A DNA stretch of 64,000 nt from Roridomyces roridus (lineage: Eukaryota > Basidiomycota > Agaricomycetes > Agaricales > Mycenaceae): the NCBI GenBank assembly GCA_029378245.1, contig JARKIF010000001.1, positions 1,736,001 through 1,800,000 of the forward strand, written 5' to 3'. The position numbers were made by a program, and so were the translations under genes. Shown one piece after another: positions 43,601 to 52,900 of this stretch. How positions within the stretch are numbered: position 1 is the stretch's first letter; the number at the start of each line of letters is the position of its first letter. The notes beneath the pieces are model-generated. The model had not been told where the DNA came from and did no database searches. It saw only the letters and a program-made list of their open reading frames with translations.

Positions 43601-44837
43601 CGTTGGCGGCGGGCGCAGTTGTTGAAGCCGAGGGAGTTGCGGAAGAACCCCAAGTGCGTTTCATCCGATTCTACACTTACCTCGATTGAATGCATTTCAG
43701 TTGTTGGCTCCTCGCGAGCCGGAGATTGAGCGTCCAAAATCACCCTGGACTCCGTCGTACAGCGTTACAACTCAAGGTCCAGGAATACCGACTGCTGAGG
43801 AGTTGGAGGCGGCCGACTTGTCTACCTTGCCACCTCCCGCTACCGAGGCAGTAGCAGCGGACATCGAGGAGCAACAGGCTCCGACCGAGACTTTGGTAGA
43901 GGCCCCAGCTATCGTTCTGGAAGACAAGGCTCCCGCTGACTCGGTGTGTTATATTTTCTGTCCTTGGTGAACTCATTCCAACTTGGACTAGTTGTCTCCG
44001 CAGGAACCAGAGCCAGAACGACCGAAATCGCCTTGGACTCCGTCGTACAGCGTCACAACTCAAGGCCCAGGGATACCGACCACCGAGGAATTGGACGCGG
44101 CCGAACTGCCCGTTTTACCACCTCCGGTTGAGGCCACGGCGCCTCCTGCTGAGGACACATCCGCTTTCCCCCTCGTAGCTGCTGGAGTTGCTGCTGGTGC
44201 GTATCTATTTAGATGTCTACTTAACGTTCGTTGAGATGTGATTAGTTGCGGCGACGGCGGTCATTGCCGAGACGGCCATCGCGACAACGGCAGAACACTC
44301 CAAGCGGGAGGAAGCTGAACAGGCCAAAGAAATCCCGGCTCCCGCGCAAGCGGACGAGTCGGTTGCAGAGGAAACTCCTGCATCGAGCGGGGAACCTTTC
44401 GTCAAGCCGCCAGTTGACGAGGAGTCGGTTTCCGTCAGCGTTGAACCTCCCGCTGATACTCCGGTCAATGATGCGACCCCAATTGCTCCTCCCGTCCCCC
44501 TTCCCGAGTTGCGACCCTTCCCCTCCACCCTCGAGATCCCGTGAGTGTCTGGAGTGCATTAGCGAAGTATTACTGATATCTTTGTAGGTCTGCTGACGCT
44601 GAGGAAGTGGATGATCTGCCTCCAGTGTCTCCTCGTTCGCGACTGGAATCCACCGCGTCGTCCATCTTTTTCCCCGGAGGATGGTTTTCCAAGGTGCCTC
44701 TTGAAAGACCTTCCTTGGATGTGGCTCAAGGCGAATTTACTCCTTCCAAGCCCTCCCCGCCGCCTGTCCCATCCCCATCTCTCGCGGCCGAAGAGCAGAG
44801 CGAGGAAAAGAAGGGCAAGTGGTGTGTTGTGATGTGA
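37625..44837 (+). CDS. Giant acidic repeat protein with CaaX box, unknown function
   Basis: About 2,170 residues across roughly fifteen exons. The ATG at 37625 gives MSAIEAEVNANIMEAEPVE. The protein is dominated by Glu, Val, Ala, Thr and Pro and should be disordered. The core module is ERPKSPWTPSYSVTTQGPGI followed by PTxEELEAADLPVLPPP. Nine good copies lie near 38215, 39975, 40300, 40785, 41260, 41635, 42810, 43730 and 44020, and one decayed copy near 43010. Seven of these open a new exon, and the introns before them are phase 0. A short hydrophobic stretch (PLVAAGVAAVAATAVIAETA) lies near 44180-44270. The end is SEEKKGKWCVVM; CVVM is a farnesyl-type CaaX box, so attachment to a cytoplasmic membrane face is inferred. 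I recognise no enzyme domain. Two further internal repeat arrays are listed separately. Confidence 0.8.
38470..39400 (+). repeat. Coding tandem repeat, about 82 residues x 4, in the giant protein
   Basis: Four tandem units of roughly 230-255 bp begin near 38480, 38734, 38977 and 39208. Each starts EVETTDSAPVVVEPEPE or a variant, then VEETxGAEVEALLQDT, then DEPEVPSVAEVA and TPEETSTEAVLA. The fourth is the most decayed. Units are in frame within one exon. Nucleotide similarity between units 2 and 3 is very high, which points to recent unequal exchange. Confidence 0.85.
40270..41243 (+). repeat. Tandem duplication of an exon plus intron in the giant gene
   Basis: Two adjacent units of about 480 bp (about 40274-40756 and about 40757-41243) match in both exon and intron. 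The introns share GTGCGTTATCACTC and TCGTTTTCTAGCTTTCAATC, and the exons share QEPHVAPIPVPEVSEESAQA-like text. The duplicated unit is one whole module exon with its following intron, phase 0 at both ends. Confidence 0.85.
41990..42680 (+). repeat. Coding repeat, about 45-50 residues x 5, in the giant protein
   Basis: Degenerate tandem units with the pattern SVAADETNIVGETVPEDADI, then ADQVPEVPVDSAEDAEVQPV and AVDAVVDEVSAS. About five units run through a single exon. The theme (Asp/Glu/Val/Ala-rich) is like the rest of the protein but the unit is unrelated to the RPKSPWTPSY module. Confidence 0.75.
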
Positions 44838-45324
44838 TGATCTTTATGACTACCTATAAACGACTTTCCTTACACTACATTTTCTCGACCACACATCTAT
44901 CTGGATTTACAAGGAGTTTCTGCTAATTTTCAAATGCATTCCTTTCTCATTTTCTCCAAACATGAAGCGCTTGAGTGCCTTTTCCTGAGCTGAGCTTGGG
45001 ATTCAGACTCCGTGGGTCGCACATGTTTACCAGTAGCCTTCGGTCGAGCAAATTACCGAAACCTGAGAAAGGGAAGAGACCAGCAGGACTTATTGCCTGG
45101 TAGGTTCTCAGTAGTAGTGGTAGATCGGGGTACTGTGTATTGGGAATACAACACTGGGTCACTGTTTCAATCTGGAATTCCTGCCCAGGTATCTCTTCTT
45201 ACATTTTGACCCAGCCTGAGGTCAAACCAGGGATCAAAGTCTTGTAAAAATAATTTGCAAGCAGGAACAAGGTTCCTGCACCCTCAGACGGCTATCCAAA
45301 GGTCCCAGTGTATTTTAAAGGTGG
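44838..45324. other. Intergenic, no gene seen
   Basis: The 3' flank of the giant gene and the region before the tRNA. No reading frame or RNA structure other than the tRNA and its terminator can be supported. Confidence 0.5.
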
Positions 45325-45329
45325 AAAAA
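45325..45329 (-). terminator. RNA polymerase III terminator (T5)
   Basis: Five T residues on the minus strand, three bases after the tRNA 3' end. This is the usual pol III stop for the tRNA-Tyr gene. Confidence 0.7.
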
Positions 45330-45332
45330 GAG

Positions 45333-45416
45333 TCCGACCTGTGCGGATCGAACGCACGACACCCAGATAATTCAACCATTTACAGTCTGATGCTCTTCCA
45401 ACTGAGCTAAGGTCGG
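45333..45416 (-). tRNA. tRNA-Tyr (GUA) with 11-nt intron
   Basis: The complete cloverleaf reads on the minus strand. Acceptor CCGACCT pairs with AGGTCGG, with discriminator A. The D-arm is GCTC-AGTTGGAA-GAGC. The anticodon stem TCAGA pairs with TCTGG, with loop C-T-G-T-A-A and anticodon GTA. The T-arm is GTGCG-TTCGATC-CGCAC. An 11-nt intron (ATGGTTGAATT) sits after base 37, the canonical place in eukaryotic tRNA-Tyr genes. C1-G72 and A73 are the tyrosine identity elements. The internal A box (TAGCTCAGTTGG) and B box (GTTCGATCC) are intact. The CCA end is not encoded, as expected. Confidence 0.95.
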
Positions 45417-45702
45417 ATCGTTGGAAGAGCCAAAATCTGGCAGCCATATACCGGGAGATCTGATCAAAATGATGGCCAGTTGTTTCGCATTGGTTCAACT
45501 TTCGCAGCCTTGTACATATAAGAATTTCGCTCTCTGCGGTCATCGCAAGTACGACCACGCTTCTCTCTTACAATAGAACTACTTGGTACTGGGACTATTC
45601 ACTCCCGATTGGAGCGAGGGCTCGAGCACACTCCCCTCCATCTTGTATCCGCCTTTTCTGCAGCAACTTGGTGAAAGAAAGACCAGTGACACCTCTTCTA
45701 AC

Positions 45703-46779
45703 TCACGGATCCCTCGGGTCCATTGGGTCGACAATCTCGCACAGCGGCGAAGGTATGTACACCGCAGTGAAGTCAGTGGACCCAGGCATTATCGTCCCAA
45801 GGACATGCGTCAACTCTACCTGCGCCCTCCGCTGCATCGGTCCCAGAATATCTCTTATCTGTTCCTCGCCTGAAACAATGAGGATAGGTTTACCCTCGGG
45901 TGCTCCCAGTCTTTTGACCACACGCGCCGTGTTGCGCAAATTAGTCGTCGTGTGCCTCGAATATGGCTCGAGAACGACTTGACCGCGGTCAAGGTTGAGC
46001 TTGCGAGAGTCAGTGAGCCAAATGCCCATCTCGACCGCCTCGTTGACAGCCGTGTGCGCTGGGTGCACGGTGCCGCCAGAGACGACGACAAAGGGCGCTC
46101 TGCCCTTTTGAAGCTCCGCAACAGCCAGCCTCATCTTGAGTTGCGCCAATGGCGACACCTTGATACGAGGGAATTCCGGCCCTTGTCCAGGAACCAAGAT
46201 GGCTGCATACTCGTACTTGTCCCAGTCAACGCTGCGTGCTCTCTCGGCTGCCTTGGCGTTTTCTTCCTCCCACAAGTCGGGATGCAAGATGGCGTCGAAG
46301 CAGTCATTGTACGCCAGCAGTTCTATTGCAAAGTCAAACGCATCGCAGGGCGTAAAGTCGGACGAGCCGGGAGAGAGCCTGAGCGAGCGCATGTTGGAGA
46401 CGAGCATATTGAATTCCTCAGAGTCCTTGCCATACTTTGAGACATCGACGGCATAGCGAGTCCTCCCGCTCGCACAATAGACGTCGACGATGCGGTTCAC
46501 CGCCGCCATGTACCTCGGGAGGGTTCTGAGCAGCTGAGGAGTTGCGTAGGGTTCGAGTGCACGTAGAAGCTCAGTTTGGTCCTTGTCGCTAAGCTGGACT
46601 GCTGCAGCCACATCACGTCTAAAAGGCCAGCAACCCAGAGGCTGGACAGGGACGTGTCGCAGGCGAAGCGTACGCGCATTGCGAAGCTCCTCGGGATTCA
46701 AGTGAGTGTCCTGCCAGAACGTGTAGAGCAAGGGAAAGAGTGCTTGGAAGAGGTGTTGATGGTCGGTTGGGAGAGCCAT
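45703..46779 (-). CDS. DUF218 / YdcF-like protein
   Basis: A single-exon gene of about 358 residues, unusual here where nearly all neighbours are spliced. The start at 46779 gives MALPTDHQHLFQALFPLLY; another in-frame ATG is at 46800. The DUF218 fold is seen in YEYAAILVPGQGPEFPRIKV, APFVVVSGGTVHPAHTAVNE, LEPYSRHTTTNLRNTARVVK and KPILIVSGEEQIRDILGPMQ. The GQG, SGG and H-T-TTN-N elements are family landmarks. DUF218 proteins bind nucleotide-like ligands in bacteria, but the fungal role is unknown. The intron-less form with bacterial-type family membership is compatible with an old horizontal transfer; this is only a suggestion. Its start is 82 bp from the Dsk2 stop. Confidence 0.8.
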   Translation of the reverse strand: MALPTDHQHLFQALFPLLYTFWQDTHLNPEELRNARTLRLRHVPVQPLGCWPFRRDVAAAVQLSDKDQTELLRALEPYATPQLLRTLPRYMAAVNRIVDVYCASGRTRYAVDVSKYGKDSEEFNMLVSNMRSLRLSPGSSDFTPCDAFDFAIELLAYNDCFDAILHPDLWEEENAKAAERARSVDWDKYEYAAILVPGQGPEFPRIKVSPLAQLKMRLAVAELQKGRAPFVVVSGGTVHPAHTAVNEAVEMGIWLTDSRKLNLDRGQVVLEPYSRHTTTNLRNTARVVKRLGAPEGKPILIVSGEEQIRDILGPMQRRAQVELTHVLGTIMPGSTDFTAVYIPSPLCEIVDPMDPRDP

Positions 46780-46812
46780 GCTGATTACAATAAAATACAT
46801 TCAAGATGGTCT

Positions 46813-46902
46813 ACATTTACAGTAGTCCTCCACCGTCCAAGATGTACTCGACGGCCGACATTTACAGTAGTCCTCCACCGCCCAAGATGTACTCGATGGC
46901 CG
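46813..46902. repeat. 45-bp tandem duplication across the Dsk2 stop codon
   Basis: Units 46813-46857 and 46858-46902 are direct tandem copies that differ at only two bases. The right unit contains the last codons and stop of the minus-strand Dsk2 gene (EYILGGGGLL then TAA at 46862-46864). The left unit is an extra, in-frame copy that now lies in the 3' untranslated region. Confidence 0.9.
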
Positions 46903-48149
46903 AGTGAACATTGCCACCTGTGGCGAGCAAAGCTCTTACGTTCTGCGATGCGTTCGTAAAACCCATGTCCTGCAGTTGCTGCAACTGGACCTGGAATCTC
47001 TCCTCCGGAGGGCGCGCATCGGCAGGTGGAGGGGGAGCTCCGCCGCCACCAAGAAGTTGGTACAGCATCGCAGGGTCCATTCCAGGAGCACGTGGGGCCG
47101 TACCAGCAGCAGGCGGTGTCGAAGCCAACGGGGGCGCTCCTCCACCCATCAGTTGTGCAAGAAGAGCCGGATCGAACGCGGGCGGGCGAGCTCCAGCACC
47201 AAAGAGGTTAGGGAACGCGGCCGGTGGTTGAGCAGCTGCAGGCGTAGTGGTAGACGGTGTGGCACCAGGGATACCAGGGGCAGGGAATGCAGCTCCAGCG
47301 CCTCCCAGGCCACCGCCACCGAACGCGGAAGCCATCTGAAGCATGCGCTGCAAGTTCTCTGGGCTCGACACCATCTGTCTGAAATGGTCGCTCTGCATCA
47401 AAGCACGAGCCTCCGGCCCCATCCCCGCCATTTGTGGGTTGGACGCTATAATCTGGTCCATGATTTGAGGGTTAGACATCATGGTGGACATTTGTTGGAG
47501 GAATTGGGGATTGTTCAGCATGCCTTGCAACTACGACGCGTTGGTAATTGACGCTTCTTTAAGCTGGAAACGCACCATATTGGGATCATTCGGATTGAGG
47601 CCCATATCTGCAAAAGGATTCAAACCGGCCATGGCGCCAAAGCCCTGGTGGCTATTAAGTAGCGTCAGAGGATCGTGCGGGTTTTGGCCGGCTTGCATCG
47701 TAGGAAGCTGTTGTGGCGGGGCGGATTGTGAAGTCGACGCAGCCCCCGAACGCACAGCGCCCTTGACCATATGAATCGTGTGGGACGACTGAATCTTGTA
47801 AACTGAAAGCAGATCCTCATCCTTGCGAGATTCGTAAGCGCGCCGCACACCCATTTCGCAGCGCAAAACGCACCTTCAAGACTCGCCCTGGGCATAATCT
47901 CAGCTGCAGAACGCGGTACGAGAAACGCTGAACACCCACCAGAGTATATAAGGCGTTGCCGGTCAGCCTCGACGTCCGATTTCTCCGCGATAGCCTGCTT
48001 GAGCTCAAGCACGGTCTTGTCTGTGGAAATGGTGATCTGCAGCTTCAATTCGCTGGGGCCTGGAGCTAAGCTAAGCACGTCGTGGTGCCCGACAGGGAGC
48101 ACATACCCTTGACATTTATCTGAATTTCTGGTGGGGTTTCGTCAGACAT
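46862..48149 (-). CDS. DSK2: Ubiquilin-type shuttle factor Dsk2
   Basis: It carries ubiquitinated proteins to the proteasome. The ATG at 48149 gives MSDETPPEIQINVK, and the UBL domain continues with ELKLQITISTDKTVLELKQA, DRQRLIYSGRVLKDED and QSSHTIHMVKGA. The STI1-like middle has GMLNNPQFLQQMSTMMSNPQ and SPENLQRMLQMASAF. A Pro/Gly/Ala-rich linker leads to the C-terminal UBA domain: FQVQLQQLQDMGFTNASQNV, then SAIEYILGGGGLL. The order UBL-STI1-UBA and the length of about 375 residues fit Dsk2/ubiquilin. Two or three introns lie in the UBL part. The stop region has been duplicated (separate entry). Confidence 0.93.
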
Positions 48150-48263
48150 GGCAGTGATAGGTAAAGCTGGAGATCGTGTTGTGACGTATTAGCCGGCAAA
48201 AGTTCGGACACCTTCCGCTGCCTTCGAAAGCACAAATGTCCATGTTACATTAGTACAATACAG

Positions 48264-50747
48264 CTAGCTGTTAATCTCGACAATGACATTCACAGTCATC
48301 GTCACCGCATACGAGAGCACCAGAATTATGCCCCATGTCCGTGTCAATGAGTATTTATTTAGTGGTACAACCGCGAGCGTGGCTGCCAACAGAATGAGCA
48401 ATCCAACCGTACTGACCAGCAGCGTGTTTCCGAAATGGATCTCGTACGGCTGAGACGTCTGTTGTGTTATGTAGGTGCCTGAAATGCCTACGCCAAGTAG
48501 GATGTTGAGCATAGGCCCTCCAAAGCAGGCAGAGAAGCCCATTATGGGTGCGAATACAGCAACACTCATATTGGCCACGAGATCGGCGAGAGAGTTGCCC
48601 ACCGCAAATATCGTCAGACCGATAATCGCGTCAGACAGCCCGAATATGAACCCAAAAGTCTGGGAAAAGTCAGAACCAGTCTACAAGACTGTTCAGCACG
48701 CACCTGCAGCACTTGCACCACTTCATCCGCAATCGCCATAATCCAAACGATCGCAACAAAGAAACCCATGGAGCAACGGGCCATGCGGAACGTGGGTTGC
48801 TCGCCATCGTCGCCGAACAAGACCACAAGAACAGACAGAGCAACACCAGCAATCCCAGCAGAAAGCATCGCCCACAAGTTCCCACTCGACAACACGGCAG
48901 CACAAAACAACGGACCGAACGTGCACTGAGCAGTGGTGAGCCACTTGTTGTAGGAAAACCCGTGCATCTCCTCCTCGACCTCTTCTTCCGCAATCAGAAT
49001 CCGCTCAATGCCCTCTTCCTCAAAGTCGATGAGATTGGGTTCCTCGCCGGTTGTCTTTTCTCGGGACAAATGAGCAGACTGATACGGCGTGACAACGACG
49101 GGTAGAGTAAGAGTCAACAGCATCACGGCCGGGGCAGCGAACACAGAGGCAATCTGCCCAAGCACCGTTTTGCTTGTAAAGCGATGAAGGGCTGGGAACA
49201 GGGTGTAGTACACTTCCGAAAGGACACCAAGTACGCGTTGGCGTCGCGTCGGGGGCTGATAAGTCTGGGACTCGGTGTCGCCATCGGAAATGGTCGGGGA
49301 GGCAGGTGTTCGTGAGATGGAGGGAATAGAACCGATGCTGGCGTGCATATAGCTCTCGGGTTCATCCGTCGGGTTCAATACGGGCGTGACGACGAATTGA
49401 GGAGTGGAGCGCTCGTTAAGGGCAACATCCCAAGGATTCGTCTCGCGGCTGAGAGTCCGCGGCCTTCGCAAGGAATTATAGTGACCTCCCGCATACGGCG
49501 TGAACGGGCCGTCAAAGACATTCAGAGACGATCCCGCAGCTTCGTGCTGCAAAGAGGCTACGACCTGACGAAACTCCAAGGCGCCCAGAAGGGAAAAAGA
49601 GGGCATCGGACCAGGGGAGGGAGTTCGCGACAGAGGACGTCGAGGAAGATCCGTCTGAAGCCTCGGAGGCGGTCCAGGAGCTGAAATAGCGCGAGCCCGC
49701 ACCGGCGAAGGAGCCAGCATTGCCAGCTGCGGAGCTGGTGTCGGCGCGGATACCGCTGGAATAGCTCAAGTTTAATCCACCGCGATGAAAAAAACTACTC
49801 ACGATCATCTCGGTATCGCGGGCTGGATATGTCCGAGTCAGCATACTCGGATCGCACCATGGCCTCGTGGGCCCTCCTTCGATCCTGCCTCCTCTCCCAC
49901 CACGCCCCGACGACGACCACCAGGGCGTATATTATATAGAGCCCAATCATGGTGCCCGCCTCCCAGAAATATATCTTTCCGTCCCACAGTATCACCAGTA
50001 GCAGACTGACGGCGACGAACATGAAGCCGACGTCGCGAAAGAAGAAGCCTGCTCGATGGAGTTGGAAAGGCTTGATGATACACATGGAGCCCACCACGCA
50101 TGAGACGATGAACGAGCTGAAATTATATCAGAACCCGCCCAAGACATTGAAAAATACTTACGCTGCGCCGACGAGTTCACCAATAGCCAGACTCCCCGAC
50201 TGTGCTCGCATGGCCGAAAATGTCGAAAAGACATCCGGGCTGCCATTCCCAAACGCCAGAAACGTCACTCCAGCGACATTCTCATCCAACCCCAGCAACT
50301 GAGCAATAGTAGCCAGATTGGGTGTAAAAAAGTCGGAGGCGCTGATGCCGAGGGTGGAAAATAGGAACACGAGCCAAACGATGAGACCCGTAAAGACGAG
50401 TGGTCTGAGTGTCACTTCGGTGCAAAAGTATTGGGTGAGGTAGGGGATGGATAGGAAGGTGTGGGGACCAGGACAGTACGTCTGGATATGAGCACATTGG
50501 TCTATTGGCGGGAACGCCAGCGGCCGACACTGCGGTCGTTAGAGGGCAGGTACACGAGACTGGTCAAGTTGCGCACCTGTTTCTCGACGCTGGTCGAATC
50601 TGCTCCAAGTTCGAGATAAATGCGCTTGACGAGGCTGCTGTCACCGTGGACAGAATGGGGAATTTGAGCATATCTGCTAGAAGACCAAAGAACGCAATTC
50701 AGGGTGAATAGGACGACGAAAACGATGCTAGGGGATGCCAAGGGCAT
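48264..50747 (-). CDS. CaCA-family cation/Ca2+ exchanger (NCLX/YDL206W type)
   Basis: A multi-pass membrane antiporter that exchanges Ca2+ for Na+, Li+ or H+. The start at 50747 gives a signal or first membrane segment (MPLASPSIVFVVLFTLNCVL). The N-terminal Cys-containing block is QCAHIQTYCPGPHTFLSIPY. Alpha-1 repeat: DENVAGVTFLAFGNGSPDVF (GNGSPD signature). Alpha-2 repeat: DAIIGLTIFAVGNSLADLVA. They are separated by a long cytosolic loop with EEPNLIDFEEEGIERILI and EEEVEEEMHGFSYNKWLTTA. Around eleven or twelve hydrophobic segments can be counted. The loop is longer than in bacterial CaCA members. Organelle location (vacuole, ER or mitochondrion) cannot be decided from sequence. Confidence 0.88.
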
Positions 50748-50861
50748 GGTGAAGAGTTATTAAAGCCTCGGGGAGCGTACGCGGCGGCTTATAGTGGCAT
50801 GAGGAAGAGACGAGTTGGTAAAACGCGTGATACGTCAGAACTGACAACAAAAAGTCTATTT

Positions 50862-52410
50862 CTACTCCCTCTCCGCTGCACAGGCCGAGCACGCAAGGAA
50901 ACTTTCCTTGTTGAGGCTATTGCAAGTCAGTCGGGTCATACTCGAAGAAATCTACACGCACAGAGTACATCGTGTGCAAGCCCATTCAGGCTCCTTGCGA
51001 CCTCCAAGGACCTTGCCCCCACCTGCCATCCCAAGAGATTCTTTCTTCCGCAAGTTTATCTCGCTCTGCACCATGTGGCCGATCCCAAGTTCTATCTGAG
51101 AGTCTATATCGAGCACAGACAGTTATCAAAAGCAGGTACCTTTCTCCTTGGGCGGCGGCATGGTAAATGTGGACCCAGAAGCGATTGGAATGTCGTCGTT
51201 TTCGATGAGTTCGTTGAATTGGAACTCGTCGTCAAAGTCTTTCCATGTAGTAGGCGTATTTTCGGGGTTGGCGGAATTCAACAAAGCTTCGCGTCGTTCG
51301 GCATCTGTTTCCCCCACCGGCTCGTCGGAATCGTCCTCGGAATCAAGATCGTCGTCAACTTTGGACGTGGAAGCTTTCTGGAGAGCCTGGATTCTCCGCT
51401 CGGCCGCCAATGCCCTTTCTTCTCGTGCTCGTTTACTGTCAAAGCATTAGTGGGGCGAAATATCATTCAAACGACAAACCTTCCGGCCTGCTTTCCAAAT
51501 CCGGTCCCTGGCCCCTTGCCTTCTTCTCCCACTAGTGTACCTTCACCGGTAAAGGCATACTTGGAAGTTACCCTTGCCCCAGCCTTTCGTTTCTTGGCCG
51601 TCTGCGCCCCAGTTTTGAGGGACGCGATGGGTTCTCCCGGGCGCGGTTGGCGCGTGCGTTTCCTACGTCGAAGTCCCGTTGGACGAGCACGGGAGTGTGC
51701 ACCTCCGCACTGTAGACGATTGGATGGTGCAGAGCGAAAATAAACGAGCGTACCATGTATTCAGGGAAATCGCCGTCTTCAATGCCATCGCCGGTCACTC
51801 TGGCGGAATCGAATAAACGAGAACCAGAAGACCAATAGCCATCTCCGTAGTAGCCTGTGTTTTGGAGGTCACGAACTTCAGCCCTGAGTTGTTTCCAAAG
51901 AGCTTGAAAGGCAGGCCCATGGTTCATGTGCTGAGGGGCGGCTGAGGGCCACAGAAGATTCGTGGAGGTGACTTCTGACCTTGATATGAGCCAGCTACCT
52001 GACGGGTGAGGGCTGAATTGGAGAGACGGTGCTGAACGCACCTCGTGGCAGAATGTGCTCATTAACCAAGACGTTGGCAAGAAGGAGCCATCTGCCCTGC
52101 GAAGTACGAGTTCTACCACCTCGCCATTGTTCCAGTTCCTGCCAGCAAAGACCTTTTTTTTTTGGGAGCGTTAGGTATGTAATATCACTTAGTCTGCAAG
52201 GCAAGCAAAGACCTTGTTATTTTCGTACTCCTCGAGACTATTCACGACGAAGCCATGGGCCTTCATTACAGGGCGGACTTGAGCAGCAAGGGCTCGGATG
52301 AGCTGCCTGGCATCCTCTTCGTTGGCGGCATCATACGCAGGTAGAGCTGAGATGAAATTGCAATGGGGGTTGGGGTTGGTTTCGCGCTCATTGAGCCGGA
52401 CGTGGACCAT
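50862..52410 (-). CDS. WSS1: WLM-domain metalloprotease, Wss1-like, with RanBP2-type zinc finger
   Basis: DNA-dependent protease of the DNA-protein crosslink repair type. The ATG at 52410 gives MVHVRLNERETNPNPHCNFI. The WLM domain has RNWNNGEVVELVLRRADGSF and then the zinc site HELAHIKHMNH (HExxHx5H). This site spans three exons: HE ends one, LAHIK is a 15-nt microexon at 51980-51994, and HMNH begins the next. A disordered acidic part follows (DDDLDSEDDSDEPVGETDAE). Two more short exons finish the gene. The last splice gives WACTRCTLLNKESFLACSAC, a RanBP2/NZF-type zinc finger (W-x-C-x2-C..C-x2-C), and the stop at 50862. These C-terminal exons are missed if the frame is simply read on from the acidic exon. 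Confidence 0.88.
51980..51994 (-). other. 15-nt microexon of the Wss1-like gene
   Basis: Reads CTGGCTCATATCAAG on the minus strand, encoding Leu-Ala-His-Ile-Lys. It is preceded by a TAG acceptor and followed by a GTCAGA donor. Including it gives the complete HELAHIKHMNH site; leaving it out removes the second zinc histidine. Confidence 0.85.
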
Positions 52411-52900
52411 GATGGTTGGAGACAAGAAACAAACAGGTGACCGCGCGGGTCCGACGAGACTGAGCCAGGCACGCGCCGGGAACCTTTATGACAATCAATC
52501 AATCAAAGCCGGCGATTGATCTCTCGGCTGCGGTGCTACTGGTTTACGAGTCTAGTGTCCGACCCACATTCTTGACGCGTCTCCCATGTCCTTCGCGTCA
52601 TGGAATCTCTCACTGTTAGCCATATCTCAGCCACCGACTTCCCCGCATAGTATGTAGTCCGCTACTGCTGGAACGGCCGCAAAACTGCCTGCGATAATGT
52701 GTGCACGTTTGACAACATACCCGCGGCCGGAGAGAATAGATTACGACCAGTTCAATTGGCAGTAGGGCTCAAAATGAACCAGACAAGTATCGCCGCAGCA
52801 GAGAGACGCGATCGGAGTTGCCAATTTGAGAAATTTGAGAATTTGGCTTTGCGGTTGAGTGGGTCTTTCTTCCACTCTCACTTTGAGCTGCACCTTCACC
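52411..52900. promoter_or_regulatory. Divergent promoter region of Wss1-like gene and phosphofructokinase
   Basis: 490 bp between two divergent starts. It holds an ATCAATCAATCAAAG repeat near 52494 and CT-rich sequence just before the PFK start (CTTCCACTCTCACTTTGAG). No gene is supported. Confidence 0.4.
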
